A stretch of 64,000 nt of DNA from Rhinopomastus cyanomelas (GCA_013400115.1 VXBP01002305.1:250308-314307); one strand, 5' to 3'. Shown: positions 32,331-43,235, counted from the stretch's first letter. Notes: a model not told the origin generated them from the sequence alone. Numbers and translations are program-made.

Positions 32331-32904
32331 TCTCCTCTCCGTGCTGCGGTGCTTTCAGTCTGCCTCAGCCCCTTCCCAGGTAAAGGCTGTCTCAGCCCAG
32401 CCCCGGTACTTCGGTTACCCCCTGAACTGGTGACACTGCGGCGTCAGGGGGAGCAGTTTCAGCGAAGCTGCCTGCAGAGCGTTTCCAGCTGTCAGTCCCG
32501 CAGCAAGCGACAGACAGACTGTCGTCTGCTTCCAGTAAACACGGCAACTGCTCCCCTGCACGGCTGGATGTGCCTTGTTCTCACGACACTGTGCCTGGGT
32601 GGGACTTAACAATGATGGAGCAGGATCATTACGGTGTCATCGATTCCTCACAGAGTAAGAGCTTTTAGAAGTCAGGTTGTCTCCACAGCTATAAAGTCAA
32701 GGTAATCATCTCAGCCACTTCCTGCATCAAAGCAGCCTTGTGGGATCTTGTTTTCAACATCTCTCTGCCTTCCACCCCTTGTGCAAACAAAGCCGACTCT
32801 TCCCCTCCCATCTGAGGACAGTGGACAGGCTGAGGTCCCACCACTGCCCTGTGCCAGCCACTCGGGAGCTGCAAAGCCAGAGGGAAAGCTCTCCCCTGGA
32901 CTAC
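32331..32904. other. unique sequence, no gene seen
   Basis: No repeat recognised; small open frames on both strands. Confidence 0.5.
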
Positions 32905-33027
32905 CCAAAGCTGCTTAGATGTGGTGTTGGGGGACCTGGTTTAGGGGTGAGCTTGTACAGTAGGGTTGATGGTTGGACTGGGTGATCCCGGGGGTCTTCT
33001 CCAACCCGAGTGATTCCATGACTCTGT
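32905..33027 (+). mobile_element. CR1 3' end (G2)
   Basis: AAAGCTGCTTAGATGTGGTG, GGTTTAGGGGTGAGCTTG, then CTTCTCCAACCCGAGTGATT. Confidence 0.93.
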
Positions 33028-33337
33028 GGCTCAGGACAAGCTTTGCTGAGCTCTTATTCAGCAGATGGTGGAGGAGAGATAGCCTCCAAAGCCACAGAGA
33101 CAAATATTTGCCTTGGATGAGTGCACTGAAGATTACTCACTTCTCCCCTCAAATTATCTGTGTTTTGCAGAGCACAAAGGACAGGGTTTGGATCCTCTCC
33201 TTGCTAGCACAAGCAGCTTCCAGCCACTGGCACCAAGTGCCTTCTGCAGGCCAGGATCCCTGAGAGCTGATACCCCATTCATGGGTAGGTCGGAAAGAAC
33301 GTTGGCCTTGACCTCTTCCTAGGGAGTCTCTGAAGTG
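33028..33337. other. unique sequence, no gene seen
   Basis: No repeat or exon recognised. Confidence 0.5.
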
Positions 33338-33535
33338 AAAAGGCTGAGGGAGCTGGGCTCTGGAGCTGGGAAAAAGGAGCCTGAGGGGGGACCCCATGGG
33401 TGTTGATCAATATGTGAAGGGTGGGTGTGAGGAGGATGGAGCCAGGCTCTGCTTAGGGGCACCCAGTGACAGGACAAGGGGCAGCAGGTGTGAGCTGGAG
33501 CAGAGGAGGTTCCACATCAGTGTGAGAAGGACCTT
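33338..33535 (+). mobile_element. CR1 ORF2 fragment (G1), 3' truncated
   Basis: AAAAGGCTGAGGGAGCTGGG to AGTGTGAGAAGGACCTTCT, where an opposite-strand CR1 piece begins. Motifs GVDQYVKGGCEEDGARLCLG and SDRTRGSRCELEQRR. Confidence 0.94.
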
Positions 33536-33603
33536 CTCATCCACCCCTCACATATTTATGAACATTAATGAGGTCACCCCTCAGTCCCCTTTTCTCCTCA
33601 TTA
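33536..33603 (-). mobile_element. CR1 ORF2 piece (G1), inverted
   Basis: CATCCACCCCTCACATATTT, then GAGGTCACCCCTCAGTCCCC. It is about 68 bp of internal ORF2 in minus orientation joined directly to the plus fragment, so neither has a 3' tail. Confidence 0.88.
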
Positions 33604-34382
33604 GGAGGTGACTCCAGACTGGCCTGGCTTTCAGACTCATCTCGGGGCTGACAGCTCAGATCTGCTCGTCCACTTCTCCGACAGAGCTCCGTCCAGATCT
33701 CTCTGTAGTATTTTCCTCAGACTGAGGACACTGCTGGAAGCAAGTGGCTCTAGACTTCCCTTCAGTCCCTGCCTTCCTCTCTTTCTGCTGACCCCTAGGC
33801 CTGCTCATGCCACAGCAGGACCACTTCTGAGCCACGTGTTTATTTCTCCCAGACTTGCAGCTCCTCAAAGCACTTTCTGCCTCTCCCCACAGAAGTCGAC
33901 TCCTTTTGCTTCGATAACCAGACTGCAGCTGTCTGTAACCCCGACCTCCTGCCCTCTCCACAGCCCGGACCCAGCTCACCTTGTTCAAAGCCCAGTTGAC
34001 CTTGTCACCTCACTGAGCCCTTTCCTAAACTGTGGTGCTCCTCCACAGTGTCTCTGAGCACCACGCATTCCAGCTGCCAACATCTGCCCTCACGGGCTCT
34101 CACCTCCTCCATGCAGGACCGCGCTCTGCGTTTCCTTCCTTAACGCTCCCCTCGTTGCAGCCTGTACACTCCCAGGTCACTCCTGCCTTCCCCTCCACCT
34201 CCCCAGCTCTGCTCTGTGCAGAAAATGCATTTCCCACGTGCAGACCCTGAGCCTGTCTCCTCACATCTGATCTTCTGTTTCCAGGTCTGCAAAACCTCGC
34301 CGACACGGCTCCGCGCTCTACTGCAGCATCGTGGAGGAAGGAACGAAATCAAATGCTTTCGTGCTCCTTCCTGAGGCTGATC
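33604..34382. other. unique C/T-rich sequence, no gene seen
   Basis: Pyrimidine-rich on plus. A 149-codon plus frame at 33608-34057 is rich in Pro, Ser and Leu, as expected of such composition, and matches nothing I recognise. Confidence 0.45.
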
Positions 34383-35358
34383 ATGGAGCCCAGCCCTCAG
34401 CCCAGCAGCTCCCTAACCCCTACACCAGGGCCTCAAGGGCTCCAGCTACTCGGTGTTTAAACCCCTCTAGGGATGGGGACTCCACCACCTCCCTGGGCAG
34501 CCTGGTCCAGCGCCCAACCACTCTCAGCAAAGAGCTTCTTCCTCAGATCCAGTCTAAACCTCCCTTGACACAACCTGAGGCCATTTCCTCTCATCCTGTC
34601 ATTAGTAACTGGAGAGAAGAGACCAGCACCAGCCTCGCTGCAACTTCCTTGGAGGGAGCTGTAGGGAGCAAGGAGGTCTCCTTCAGCCTCCTCCAGACTC
34701 AATAACCCCGTTCCCTCATCTGCTCTCTACAGGCCCTGTTCTCCAGCCTCTCCACAGCCTCGTTGCCCTTCCCTGGTCCTGCTCCAGCCCCTCAGTGTCC
34801 TTGTGATCCTGTGGCACCCAAAACTGGACCCAGTACTCAAGGTGGGGTCTCATGAGTGCAGAGCACAGGGGCACCATCACCTCCCTGCTCCTGCTGGTTG
34901 CTCCGTTCCTGATCCAGGCCAGGATGCTGTTTGCCTTCTTGGCCCCTGGGCACCCTGCTGGCTCCTGCTCAGCCGGCTGTCAACCAACACCCCCAGGTCC
35001 TTATCTGCCAGAAAGCTCTCCAGACCCTCTTCCCCCAGCCTGTAGCTGCTGGGGGTTGTTGTTCCTGAAGTGCATGACCCAGCCCTTGGCTCTGTTAAAC
35101 CTCACCCCTTGGCATCACTCCAGTCTGTCCAGACCCCTCTGCAGCACCTCCCTGCCCTCCATCAGATCAACAGTCCCGCTTGGGTTCATGTCATCTGCAA
35201 ATTTACTGAGGGTGCATTCGGTCCCCACTGAGGGTGCATTCGGTCCCCACTGAGGGTGCATTCGGACCCCACTGAGGGTGCATTTGGCCCCCACTGAGGG
35301 TGCATTTGGCCCCCACTGAGGGTGCATTTGGGCCCCACTGATGGTGCCTTCGATCCCC
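34383..35358 (-). mobile_element. long CR1 (G4), about 975 bp, with internal VNTR
   Basis: It covers more of ORF2 than any other copy here. From its G4 tail-proximal block (CAGCCCTCAGCCCAGCAGC) it runs through CTGATCCAGGCCAGGATGC and CAACACCCCCAGGTCC to CATGTCATCTGCAAATTTAC. Its 5'-ward end (plus-strand right) is a 22-bp tandem array listed separately. The extreme 3' tail is lost. Frame-broken. Confidence 0.94.
35205..35358 (-). repeat. 22-bp VNTR, 7 units, grown inside CR1
   Basis: Units start at 35205, 35227, 35249, 35271, 35293, 35315 and 35337, an exact 22-bp period, each opening ACTGAGGGTGCATT (ACTGATGGTGCCTT in the last). The motif is the ordinary CR1 ORF2 text that follows TCATCTGCAAATTTACTGAG in other birds' CR1s; the last unit keeps the TTCGATCCCC form. 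Units change gradually from CGGTCCCC to TGGCCCC forms along the array. Confidence 0.95.
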
Positions 35359-36510
35359 AGTGATCACCCTGAACGCAACAGCAAAGTGCTGCTGCTCTGC
35401 CTGGATTTAGCACCAGTCCTGCTCCCAAACACGAGACCTAAGAACTGATTTAAGACACGAAGCCGCCGCCGCCGCTAATGAACTGGCTGTGAGCATGAAC
35501 CCTCTCTTGTCTGTGCAGTCCCAGGTCTCAGCACCGCCCCGTTGCCTTCCGATGGCGACCGGCAGCGAACGAGCTCCAGGCAGAAAACAATGGAACCCGG
35601 TGGTTTTACCGTCTGCTCCGTCCCTCCCTCGCTGATTTCTCCGCCTTTTCGCAGACGCGGCACAGCTGGATTAACCAGACAAGGAGCCTTCACTCCTTAG
35701 GTCATTGGTTCATCCCTGAGACGGGTGGCTACCAACAGGGGTCACCTTACATTGTAGTTTTAATAAAGACCTACATGGAGAGAGAGAGACGGGGCCTCCA
35801 ACAAGTCCAAACCAGCGCTGGAACTTCCTCGGGCTGCCCACGGGGCGCGCGACCAGCCCGGCTCTGTCGCTTGCCAAAGCCAGACTGATAGGGAGCGAGC
35901 CGGCCATCGCGTTGCCAGCTGTCTGGCCGCGCAGCTCCCTGGCAGAGGGCTCTGTGTGGAGGCAGCTCTATGGGCTGGATCAATTAGCGCCGCACTTGCC
36001 ATCTGACAACTGTTTGGTTGCCTTCGCCCCGTTCCTGGAGGACAGGTGTTCACATCACAGAACTCGCCGCCACGGCTCGTGCCGCTAATTGCCACGGTCG
36101 CTGGCAGCCGCAGCAGAGAGGGCAAGTGCAGAACGAGCACCGAGACCAGAGTGTGCTTCGCCTCCAGAGATGGGCTCTTCAGCTCAGGATGTCCAGGGCG
36201 TTTGGAGGGCGTGTTGAATCTGCTCTCTTTTTTGGCCAGTGAACATGGCCAGCACTGAACTCGATGAGGGGACATTGACTTTGGTCACTAAACCCAGCCA
36301 GGGGACATGAATTTAGCCCCTGTCACAGGGGACAAGGGACAGAGGAAGGGGAGCAGGGTTGAATCGCTTTACTTTCTGCTCAGATGCCTTAAGAAAGATC
36401 TCTCTGATGATTTTTTGCCACTTTCCAAGTATCTTCTGAGATTTATTTGGAGGTGGGAACATAGAGTGAGTGGGAGTGTGATGTATGGTCATGCAGCACT
36501 GCAGGGGAAG
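35359..36510. other. unique sequence, no gene seen
   Basis: Over 1.1 kb without CR1; CpG-rich around 35460-35650 and 35790-36000. Minus open frames of up to 171 codons (35760-36275) have no recognisable domain. Confidence 0.5.
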
Positions 36511-37146
36511 AGCCAGTCATGGGCTCCAGTGGCCAAGAAAGCCAGTGGCATCCTGGGGTGGATCAGAAGGGGGGTGATTAGTGGATCGAGAGAGGCTCTC
36601 CTCTCCCTCTGCTCTGCCCTGCTGAGACCACATCTGGAATGTTGTGTCCGGCTGTGGGCCCCTCAGCTCCAGAAGGACACAGACCTGCTGGAGAGAGCCC
36701 AGTGCAGAGCCACAGGGATGATGGAGGGAGGAGAGCATCTCCCTGCTGAGGAAAGGCTGAGGGAGCTGGGGCTCTGGAGCTGGGAAACAAGGAGCCTGAG
36801 GGGTGACCCCATGGATGTTGATCAATATGTGAAGGGTGGGTGTCAGGAGGATGGAGCCAGGCTCTGCTCAGGGGCACCCAGTGACAGGACAAGGGGCAGC
36901 GGGTGTGAGCTGGAGCAGAGGAGGTTCCACATCAGTGTGAGAAGGACCTTGTTCTTGGTGAGGGTGCCAGAGCCCTGGCAGGGGCTGCTCAGGGGGGTGG
37001 TGGAGACTCCTCCTCTGGAGACGTTTCAAACCCACCTGGGCTGTTCCTGTGCGACTGGATCTAGGGGATCCTGCTGTGTCAGGGAGGTGGGAGTGGGTGA
37101 TCTTCGAGGTCCCTTCCCATCGCTGCTGTTCTGTGATTCTCTGTGG
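36511..37146 (+). mobile_element. long young CR1 (G1), left arm of large inverted pair
   Basis: AGCCAGTCATGGGCTCCAG to GTTCTGTGATTCTCTG. It covers the ORF2 segment after the RT core through the 3' tail. Only 5' truncation is evident, and it is nearly colinear with 37856-38465 in opposite orientation. Confidence 0.96.
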
Positions 37147-37287
37147 CAAAAGTGCTGTTGCAGAAACAGTCAGACACTCCCAGCGACTCCAGCTCTCCCT
37201 CCTGTCTCCTGCCTGCCGCTCCGAACCGTGATGCACAGCGCTCGGTGGGCAGCTTCTCTTGGCGGAGCTCGCGGGTGCACTTGGTGA
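36523..37287 (+). pseudogene. CR1 ORF2 C-terminal remnant, open frame
   Basis: This plus frame stays open through the whole CR1 insertion. Motifs in order are KKASGILGWIRRGVI, REALLSLCSALLRPHLE, VRLWAPQLQKD, HLPAEERLRELGLWSWETR, DVDQYVKGGCQEDGARLCSG, SDRTRGSGCELEQRRFHISV and PEPWQGLLRGVVETPPLE. It reads into the tail and beyond to 37287. The frame also extends left of the insertion to 36307 by chance. It lacks the endonuclease and RT catalytic domains, so it cannot act alone. The intact frame signals recent insertion, not a host gene. Confidence 0.9.
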
Positions 37288-37855
37288 CTAGACAAATGGG
37301 GCTCTGCTCTGGCAAGTGCCCATCGCCTGCCCCAGCTGACTGGCAGAACGCGCCATCAAACGCAAAGGAAGGCAATAAACCCCCATCTGCAGCTGAGATT
37401 TCCAGTTTGCCAAAGACCCTTTCGCTATCGGCACCTTTAGCTGCGACTCTCAAGGAAGAGAGAGGTGTCGGGATTCCACCCGCGGCAGATATTTTACGAC
37501 AGTCACTGGCGCTATCGCCCCGACCTCATGTGAATTGATTTCGAATATTAATCCAAGAATGGAAAAGCCAATAATCAGCTCAAACACAAACAGATCTCCC
37601 AGCCATTACTCTATCCACAAGGCAAGAAATTCAGCTGCTTCCCCATTCTCCCGGCGCTGCGGCACAAGGCGGCTTTGCTGTGCTCTGTACATCAACTGCT
37701 CTTTATTGATTGCTAATATTTTTAGCAGATCCAGCGTAATCAGAGCCAATAAGGCAAATGCTGCACGTGAGGAATGCTGTCAGGTGACACCAAGCGCTTT
37801 GCAAGAAGCAGAAGAACAGTAAGAGATGAAGTGTTTGGATTCTGCTGGCATTTCA
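37147..37855. other. unique spacer between inverted CR1s, conserved-looking
   Basis: 37515-37800 is complex AT-leaning DNA (GATTTCGAATATTAATCC, TTTATTGATTGCTAATATTT), a candidate conserved non-coding element forming the loop of the large inverted repeat. Confidence 0.45.
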
Positions 37856-38465
37856 CAGAATCACAGAACATGAGGGATGGGAAGGGACCTCGAAAGACCA
37901 TCCAGTCCAGCCCCCCTGACACAGCAGGATCCTCCAGATCCAGTCACACAGCAACATCTCCAGGTGGGTTTGAAATGTCTCCAGAGAAGGAGACTCCACA
38001 ACCCCCTGGGCAGCCCCTGCCAGGGCTCTGGCACCCTCACCAAGAACAAGGTCCTTCTCACCCTGATGTGGAACCTCCTCTGCTCCAGCTCACACCCGCT
38101 GCCCCTTGTCCTGTCACTGGGTGCCCCTGAGCAGAGCCTGGCTCCATCCTCCTCACACCCACCCTTCACATATTGATCAACATCCATGGGGTCACCCCTC
38201 AGGCTCCTTGTTTCCCAGCTCCAGAGCCCCAGCTCCCTCAGCCTCTCCTCAGCAGGGAGATGCTCTCCTCCCTCCATCATCCCTGTGGCTCTGCACTGGG
38301 CTCTCTCCAGCAGCTCTGTGTCCTTCTGGAGCTGAGGGGCCCACAGCCGGACACAACATTCCAGATGTGGTCTCAGCAGGGCAGAGCAGAGGGAGAGGAG
38401 AGCCTCTCTCGATCCACTAACCAGCCCCATTTTGATCCACCCCAGGGCGCCGCTGGCCTTCATCT
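37856..38465 (-). mobile_element. long young CR1 (G1), right arm of large inverted pair
   Basis: Tail TCACAGAATCACAGAACATG at 37856 to GGCGCCGCTGGCCTTCAT at 38463. Minus translation is open for 200 codons with ASGALGWIKMGLVSGSREAL, VRLWAPQLQKD, ATGMMEGGEHLPAEERLREL and DVDQYVKGGCEEDGARLCSG. This is almost word for word the left arm, and both share the uncommon VRLWAPQ and QCRATG variants. Confidence 0.96.
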
Positions 38466-39324
38466 AGGTCTTGTCTTCGTGTCCTTCAGAGGTCAGTGAA
38501 ACCCAGGTGACTGCTGCCCTCTCCAAAATTCCTGTTTCCAGAGCTAAAGGACCCAGGAGGAGCTGATGTGAGTGAACGGCGTTTGCCCGGAACATCCTCT
38601 GCAGAGCTAACGCTGCTGCCCCAGAGGATGCTCATCGGCTGCTGCCTTAATTTGAGAAGTATCATTATCATTAATTCTGACAAGTACCCTCCCCTTGGGG
38701 AGCCGAAGCCTGAGCCAGCCAGGCTTTTCCCTGCTGCTCAGGTAGCTAATCCCCACCCAGGCGACGAGCCCTGACACGGTTCCGTCACCTAAGGAAGAGC
38801 TCAGGGCAGCTGGTGCAGGCTGACTGCAGCAAACAGAACACAGCCCTTTGCAGAACCCAAGAGAAGCAGAGGCCCAGGGTGCTGCTGCAGCACCCCTCAC
38901 CCCCATCGCTTCCCGCAGCACCCACAGACCCGAGCTGAGGCCACTCCTGCCCTGCTCTGCTGGGGCTACCTGCCTGCTGCTCACCGGGGAGCTCCCCGGG
39001 GACCGGCACGGACACAGGTTCTGCTCTGTCCTTCTCTTCCTGCTGCTGGGGATTTCACCTCCTGTCAAGGGACAAGTTAATTCAGGCTCAGCAGTGCAGC
39101 AGCTCTTCTGGGACCGCTCCCTCCTGTAGGCATCTGCAGCCATGAGAGCAGGGCTTCCTCTTCCCCTCTTGGGTTAAGTTCACAGGACCACTCACTCCAG
39201 GAAGAAGACCTCAATGTTCCAGTTTGTCTTGATCCAGCAGGTGAAGGTAAACGAGACGGTCCTGTCCTGTACCAGGGAGTTCATCACCAGGTTGTTCTAG
39301 TAAATGCCCAGGAGATTTATTTCT
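38466..39324. other. unique sequence, no gene seen
   Basis: No repeat recognised. Minus open frame 38607-39143 (178 codons) runs through GC-rich DNA without a recognisable domain. Confidence 0.5.
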
Positions 39325-39489
39325 GGGCTTCTCCAGCTGCTCTGTGTCCTTCTGGAGCTGAGGGGCCCAGAACTGGACACCAAATTCCAGCTGTGGTTTC
39401 ACTAGTGCAGAGTGGAGGGGCAGGACAACCTCTCTCCATCTCCTAACCACCCTCTGTCTGATCCCCCCCAGGATGCCATTTGCCTTCTT
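39325..39489 (-). mobile_element. CR1 ORF2 fragment, no 3' tail
   Basis: TTCTGGGCTTCTCCAGCTGC, GGGGCCCAGAACTGGACACC to GGATGCCATTTGCCTTCTT. Minus frame has REVVLPLHSALVKPQLEFGV. The next CR1 tail begins at its plus-strand right end. Confidence 0.92.
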
Positions 39490-39640
39490 AGAATCATAGA
39501 ATCATGAGGGATTGGAAGGGACCTTGAAAGATCACCCAGTCCAATCCCCCTGCCACAGCAGGGTCCCCTAGACCAAGTCACACAGGAACAGTCCAGGTGG
39601 GTCATAAACATCTCCAGTGAAGGAGACTCCACAACCTCAA
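39490..39640 (-). mobile_element. CR1 3' end (G1)
   Basis: AGAATCATAGAATCATGAGG to GGAGACTCCACAACCTCA. It joins the preceding copy with its 3' tail against the older copy's 5'-ward end, a tandem or insertion junction. Confidence 0.94.
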
Positions 39641-40332
39641 CATCTTGACCACATTCCCCTCACAAGCTGTGAGTGATCTCACCCTCCCCAGCCTGCTCCT
39701 GAGCCTGAAGGTGTCTGCTCTGTGGGTAACGAGTGGGTTGTGCGCTCAGGCCAGGAGGGCTGCTGAGTCTTGTGTGATTCCTGTCCGGAGAAAGAGTCAG
39801 GAGTCTACCCAAAGGCAAACACAGGCCGTGTGAAGCTTGCCCGTGCCTCGGGCATCTGCTGGGGCCGCGCCGCCAGCTCGGAGAAAGAGCTCCAGGGAGC
39901 ACGAGCGGCAGAGAGGCTCTGGGTGTCCAGGCAGGAATGCCCGGCCTCTGAGAGATCCCCTGAGAGTCCCTGGTTCCCAGATCTCAATGGCTTTGTCTGC
40001 TCCGAGAGGAACAGGGGGAGCAACAGATAAATATGCACTTAATGCCTTCCTGATGGAACCGGCGGCAGAAAATTCCTCCAGGAAGTCTCTAGTCCTTTTT
40101 TTTACTGGTGGTTGTGAGTCGGGAATGAACCGACCCTTGGGCAGGGTGTTTAGAAACTTCTTTCATCGCCAAAGCTTCAATGAACACAGCTAAGTCATTT
40201 ACCAGCTGTCCTGCTGCCTCAAAACAATAGAGCAAACCAAAGCTGCTCAGACCGCAGAGGGCCAGGAGGAAGGTGCTGTGGGGCTCACAGCGTCGTCTGT
40301 GAGCAGCAGTGTGGCCCAGGTGGGGCTGACAC
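39641..40332. other. unique sequence, no gene seen
   Basis: No repeat or exon recognised. Contains a T-run near 40097. Confidence 0.5.
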
Positions 40333-40506
40333 TTCACAGAACCACAGAGCATCAGGGATGGGAAGGGACCTCGAAAGAGCATCCAGTCCCGTCCCCCTGC
40401 CCCAGCAGGACCCTCTAGGTCCAGTCACAAGGGAACAGTCCAGGTGGGTTTTAAAGGTCTCCGGAGAAGGAGACTCCACCACCCCCCTGGGCAGCCCCTG
40501 CCAGGT
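40333..40506 (-). mobile_element. CR1 3' end (G1)
   Basis: TTCACAGAACCACAGAGC to GGGCAGCCCCTGCCAGG. Confidence 0.94.
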
Positions 40507-40725
40507 TTTACTTTCCAAAGTCATTCCCATCTCCTCCAGCTTAGCTAGGCATTTCCCACACACCCACTCTTCACGGGTCCGCGGGGATGAGACCTGCTGC
40601 AGCTCTTTGGTGAAGGGAAGCTCCTCTCTGAAGGAAGAGAGCTGCTGCAGACACGCGCTGCACCTACCCCAGCCCTCCTTTCCCTCAGAGCCTCTGTCCT
40701 CCGGGGCTGCACCCTGCCCTAGGAC

Positions 40726-40792
40726 GTGTGGGGGGGTTGGACTGGCTGATCTTTCGAGGTCCCTTCCAGTCCCTGATGTCCTGTGATGCAGA
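40726..40792 (+). mobile_element. CR1 3' tail (G1)
   Basis: GGGGGGGTTGGACTGGCTG, then GGTCCCTTCCAGTCCCTGAT and GTCCTGTGAT. It faces the minus G1 copy at 40333. Confidence 0.9.
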
Positions 40793-40909
40793 GGTTTGGC
40801 TGCGGCTCGTGTCTGAGGTGCAGGTGCTGTGACACCGCTGCAGGTCTGTTGAGTGGGTTCTGTGACCCCCTGATTCTGTGACACTGCCACGTTCTTGTAG
40901 TAGAGCCAT

Positions 40910-41105
40910 GGAGTCACAGAGTCATTCAGGTAGGAAAAGACCCCTGGGGTCATCGAGTTCAACCACCAACCCCGCTCTACAAGGTCACCCCAAAACCAGA
41001 GCCCCCAACTCCACATCCAAGTGTCCTTTAGACACACCCAGGGATGAGGACTCAGCCACCACCCTGGGCAGCCCACCCCAGCACCTGCCCACCTGGGAAG
41101 TCCCT
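40910..41105 (-). mobile_element. CR1 fragment (G2)
   Basis: GAGTCACAGAGTCATTCAGG, ACAAGGTCACCCCAAAACC, GGGATGAGGACTCAGCC. Confidence 0.93.
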
Positions 41106-41570
41106 TAAACCATCAGTCCTGCCTAAATGCCCTCCAGACAGAGAAGCCAAGAGCAAAGTCCTTCTGGAAACTCCAGAAAGAGAAGCTTTGGCTGAAGCTG
41201 GTGCTTTGTTGCTTATGCTTTGGGCTACTAATGAAGAGGAGCCCTCAGAAGGGGCGAGTTTGACCTTATAGTGTCACTTCGAATCTGTCCGAGGCGGCGC
41301 GGAAACACCACCTGCTCGCGCCGAGGAGCTCCGAGGTGACGCGGCCGCGTTCGGTTATTGCAGATACCGCCCAGCACAGCATGACCTTCTGTACTGGAGA
41401 GATTGCAATTAGAGGAACTGGTGTGACTGAGGGAAGGGCTGGCAGCCTTAATTGCTCTTCGCGTGCGGCACCGAGCGGTGACTCCCGCGCTGAGGGGTAC
41501 CTGAACTCTGACAGGTCAGTTTGGCAAGGAAGGAGAGAAAGCAGAGCGAGAACTCTCAGCAGCAGTGTGG
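41106..41570. other. unique sequence; CpG-rich right part
   Basis: 41280-41515 is CpG-rich (GAGGCGGCGCGG, GTGACGCGGCCGCG). No exon is supported. Confidence 0.45.
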
Positions 41571-42147
41571 CCAGCAGGGCTGGGGACGTCGATCGCCCCC
41601 TGCACTGGGCACTGGGGAGGGCTCCCCTCCAGTCCTGAGCCCCTCACTTTGGGAAGGAGATGGAGGGGCTGCAGCGGGTCCAGATGAGCAATGAGGCTGG
41701 GGAAGGGACTGGAGGGAAAGGCTGGTGGGGAGAGGCTGAGCAGGAGAAGCTGAGGGAGCTGGGGGTGTTGAGCCTGGAGAAGAGGACACTCGGGGGGACC
41801 TTCTCCCTCTCTCCAACTCCCTGAAGGGAGGTTGCAGTCAGGCGGGGGTCAGGCTCTTCTCCCAGGCAACCAGCACCAGGAGGAGAGAGCAGAGCCTGAA
41901 GATGCCAGGGGAGGGTTAGGTTGGGTGTCAGGGAGCCCTTCCTCAGGGAAAGGGTGATCAAAGCCTGGATTTGGCTGGCTGGGGCAGTGGTGGAGTCCCC
42001 ATCCCTGGAGGTGTTGAAGGGCAGCCTGGCTGTGGCCCTGAGTGCCCTGGTCTGGCCGCTGGGGTGCTGTTGGGTGCTGGGCTGGGCTGGCTGAGCTCAG
42101 GGGGCTCCTCCAGCCTCAGTCACTCTGTGACTGTGTGATTCCGTAAC
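41571..42147 (+). mobile_element. CR1 3' portion (G3)
   Basis: GATCGCCCCCTGCACTGGGC, GGAGGGGCTGCAGCGGGTCC, CTTCTCCCTCTCTCCAACTC, GGCTGGCTGAGCTCAGGGGG, ending CTGTGACTGTGTGATTCC. Colinear with 21232-21728. Confidence 0.94.
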
Positions 42148-42195
42148 CAGCCCCTCACCACATCCCCTGGCGTTACTACCCAGACTCTGTCTCCA

Positions 42196-42345
42196 TAGGA
42201 AGGGACCTCAAAAGTTCATCCAGACCAACCCCCCAGCCACAGCTGCATCCCCTAGATCCAGTCATAGGGATTGGAAGGGACCTCAAAAGGCCATCCAGCC
42301 CAGCCCCCTGCCACAGCAGCATCCCCTGGCTCCAGTGGCACAGGA
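42196..42345 (-). mobile_element. CR1 3' tail dimer (75-bp period)
   Basis: GGAAGGGA at 42198 and 42273. The junction CTAGATCCAGTCA then TAGGGATT matches the other dimers apart from one missing T. Confidence 0.92.
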
Positions 42346-43235
42346 ACACTACACAGCGCTGCTGCTCCAGTTAGGAAGCAGAACCTATAAGTCACCCTTA
42401 GGCATCCTTGTCTGGGGAGAAGGGAGAGCAACAGCAGAGCTGTGAACGACCAATTCTCCTTGAGCCGTAGGAGCAGAGCTGCTGAGGTCTTCTCTGGGGA
42501 GCCCTCAGCGAACCCGACGGGCACCTTCGGCCGCCTTCCGGGCGCCTCTGCCTGAACTGCTCAGCCTCGGCTCCTCGGCGGGGCTGACAAGCTGTGCGTG
42601 CGGGGCAGGGGGTGGCCGCCGCCTGCATTCACAGCAAAAGCAGGGGTTCCCTGAGATGGACAAGGGTTAGCATCTCCCCTCTCGCATTTTCCTCGTGAAA
42701 AACTCACCCTGGCGTTTTGAGGGGATTAAAAAAAGAAGGGAGCAGCATCAGAAGGCTCCTGCTCTCTCCAGCTCTGCACAGCGCTCACCCGGGAGGTCTC
42801 AGCCCTGCTCCGAGGGCTGCGGCTGAGATGTTCCAAAGCCTCCATCAGTGTTTGGGGCTCGGAGTTAACTGGGAAGGTCCGCCGCGGGGAAGCGGCACTC
42901 CTGCTTACTCCTGTCCTCTCGGGGGGCTGAGCATCGCTGGTGCTTGTGGCACCGGCTCCGCCTGCGGAGCGCCGCGCGTTCATGGCGGTGTCAGCGGCGA
43001 CCCCGCTTCCCCCGATGCTGCGGTGCCCTCGGGGCTGCCTGCGACCGCTGAAGGAGCAAGCGAGGCGTCTGCGGCTCCATCCCCTGCCCGGGGCAGAGTG
43101 TTCGTGCTGCCGAGATGCAGCAAAATGGCTGCAACCTGTAGTTCTCCCCTTTTTGCCTCGGAGCCAGCAGCGCTCCTTCCGCACCAGCTGCCAGCTGTGG
43201 TGCGAAGTGGAGCCACTGGAGAGCAGCCCTGTGGA
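42346..43235. other. GC-rich unique sequence, no gene seen
   Basis: CpG-rich, especially 42500-43100. Frames of 186 (plus) and 209 (minus) codons overlap each other, a typical effect of GC-rich DNA. Possible CpG island; no transcript evidence. Confidence 0.45.

Noticed and set aside
33608..34057. 149-codon Pro/Ser/Leu-rich frame as an exon
   Set aside because: Composition-driven in C/T-rich DNA, with an antisense frame of similar length.
35205..35358. 22-bp repeats as CRISPR or a coding repeat domain
   Set aside because: No spacers; the unit is CR1 ORF2 text and its length breaks the reading frame.
36307..37287. Longest open frame in the window (326 codons) as a host gene
   Set aside because: From about 36511 it is the CR1 ORF2 C-terminus, with the same motifs as many other copies; the part before that is a chance extension into unique DNA.
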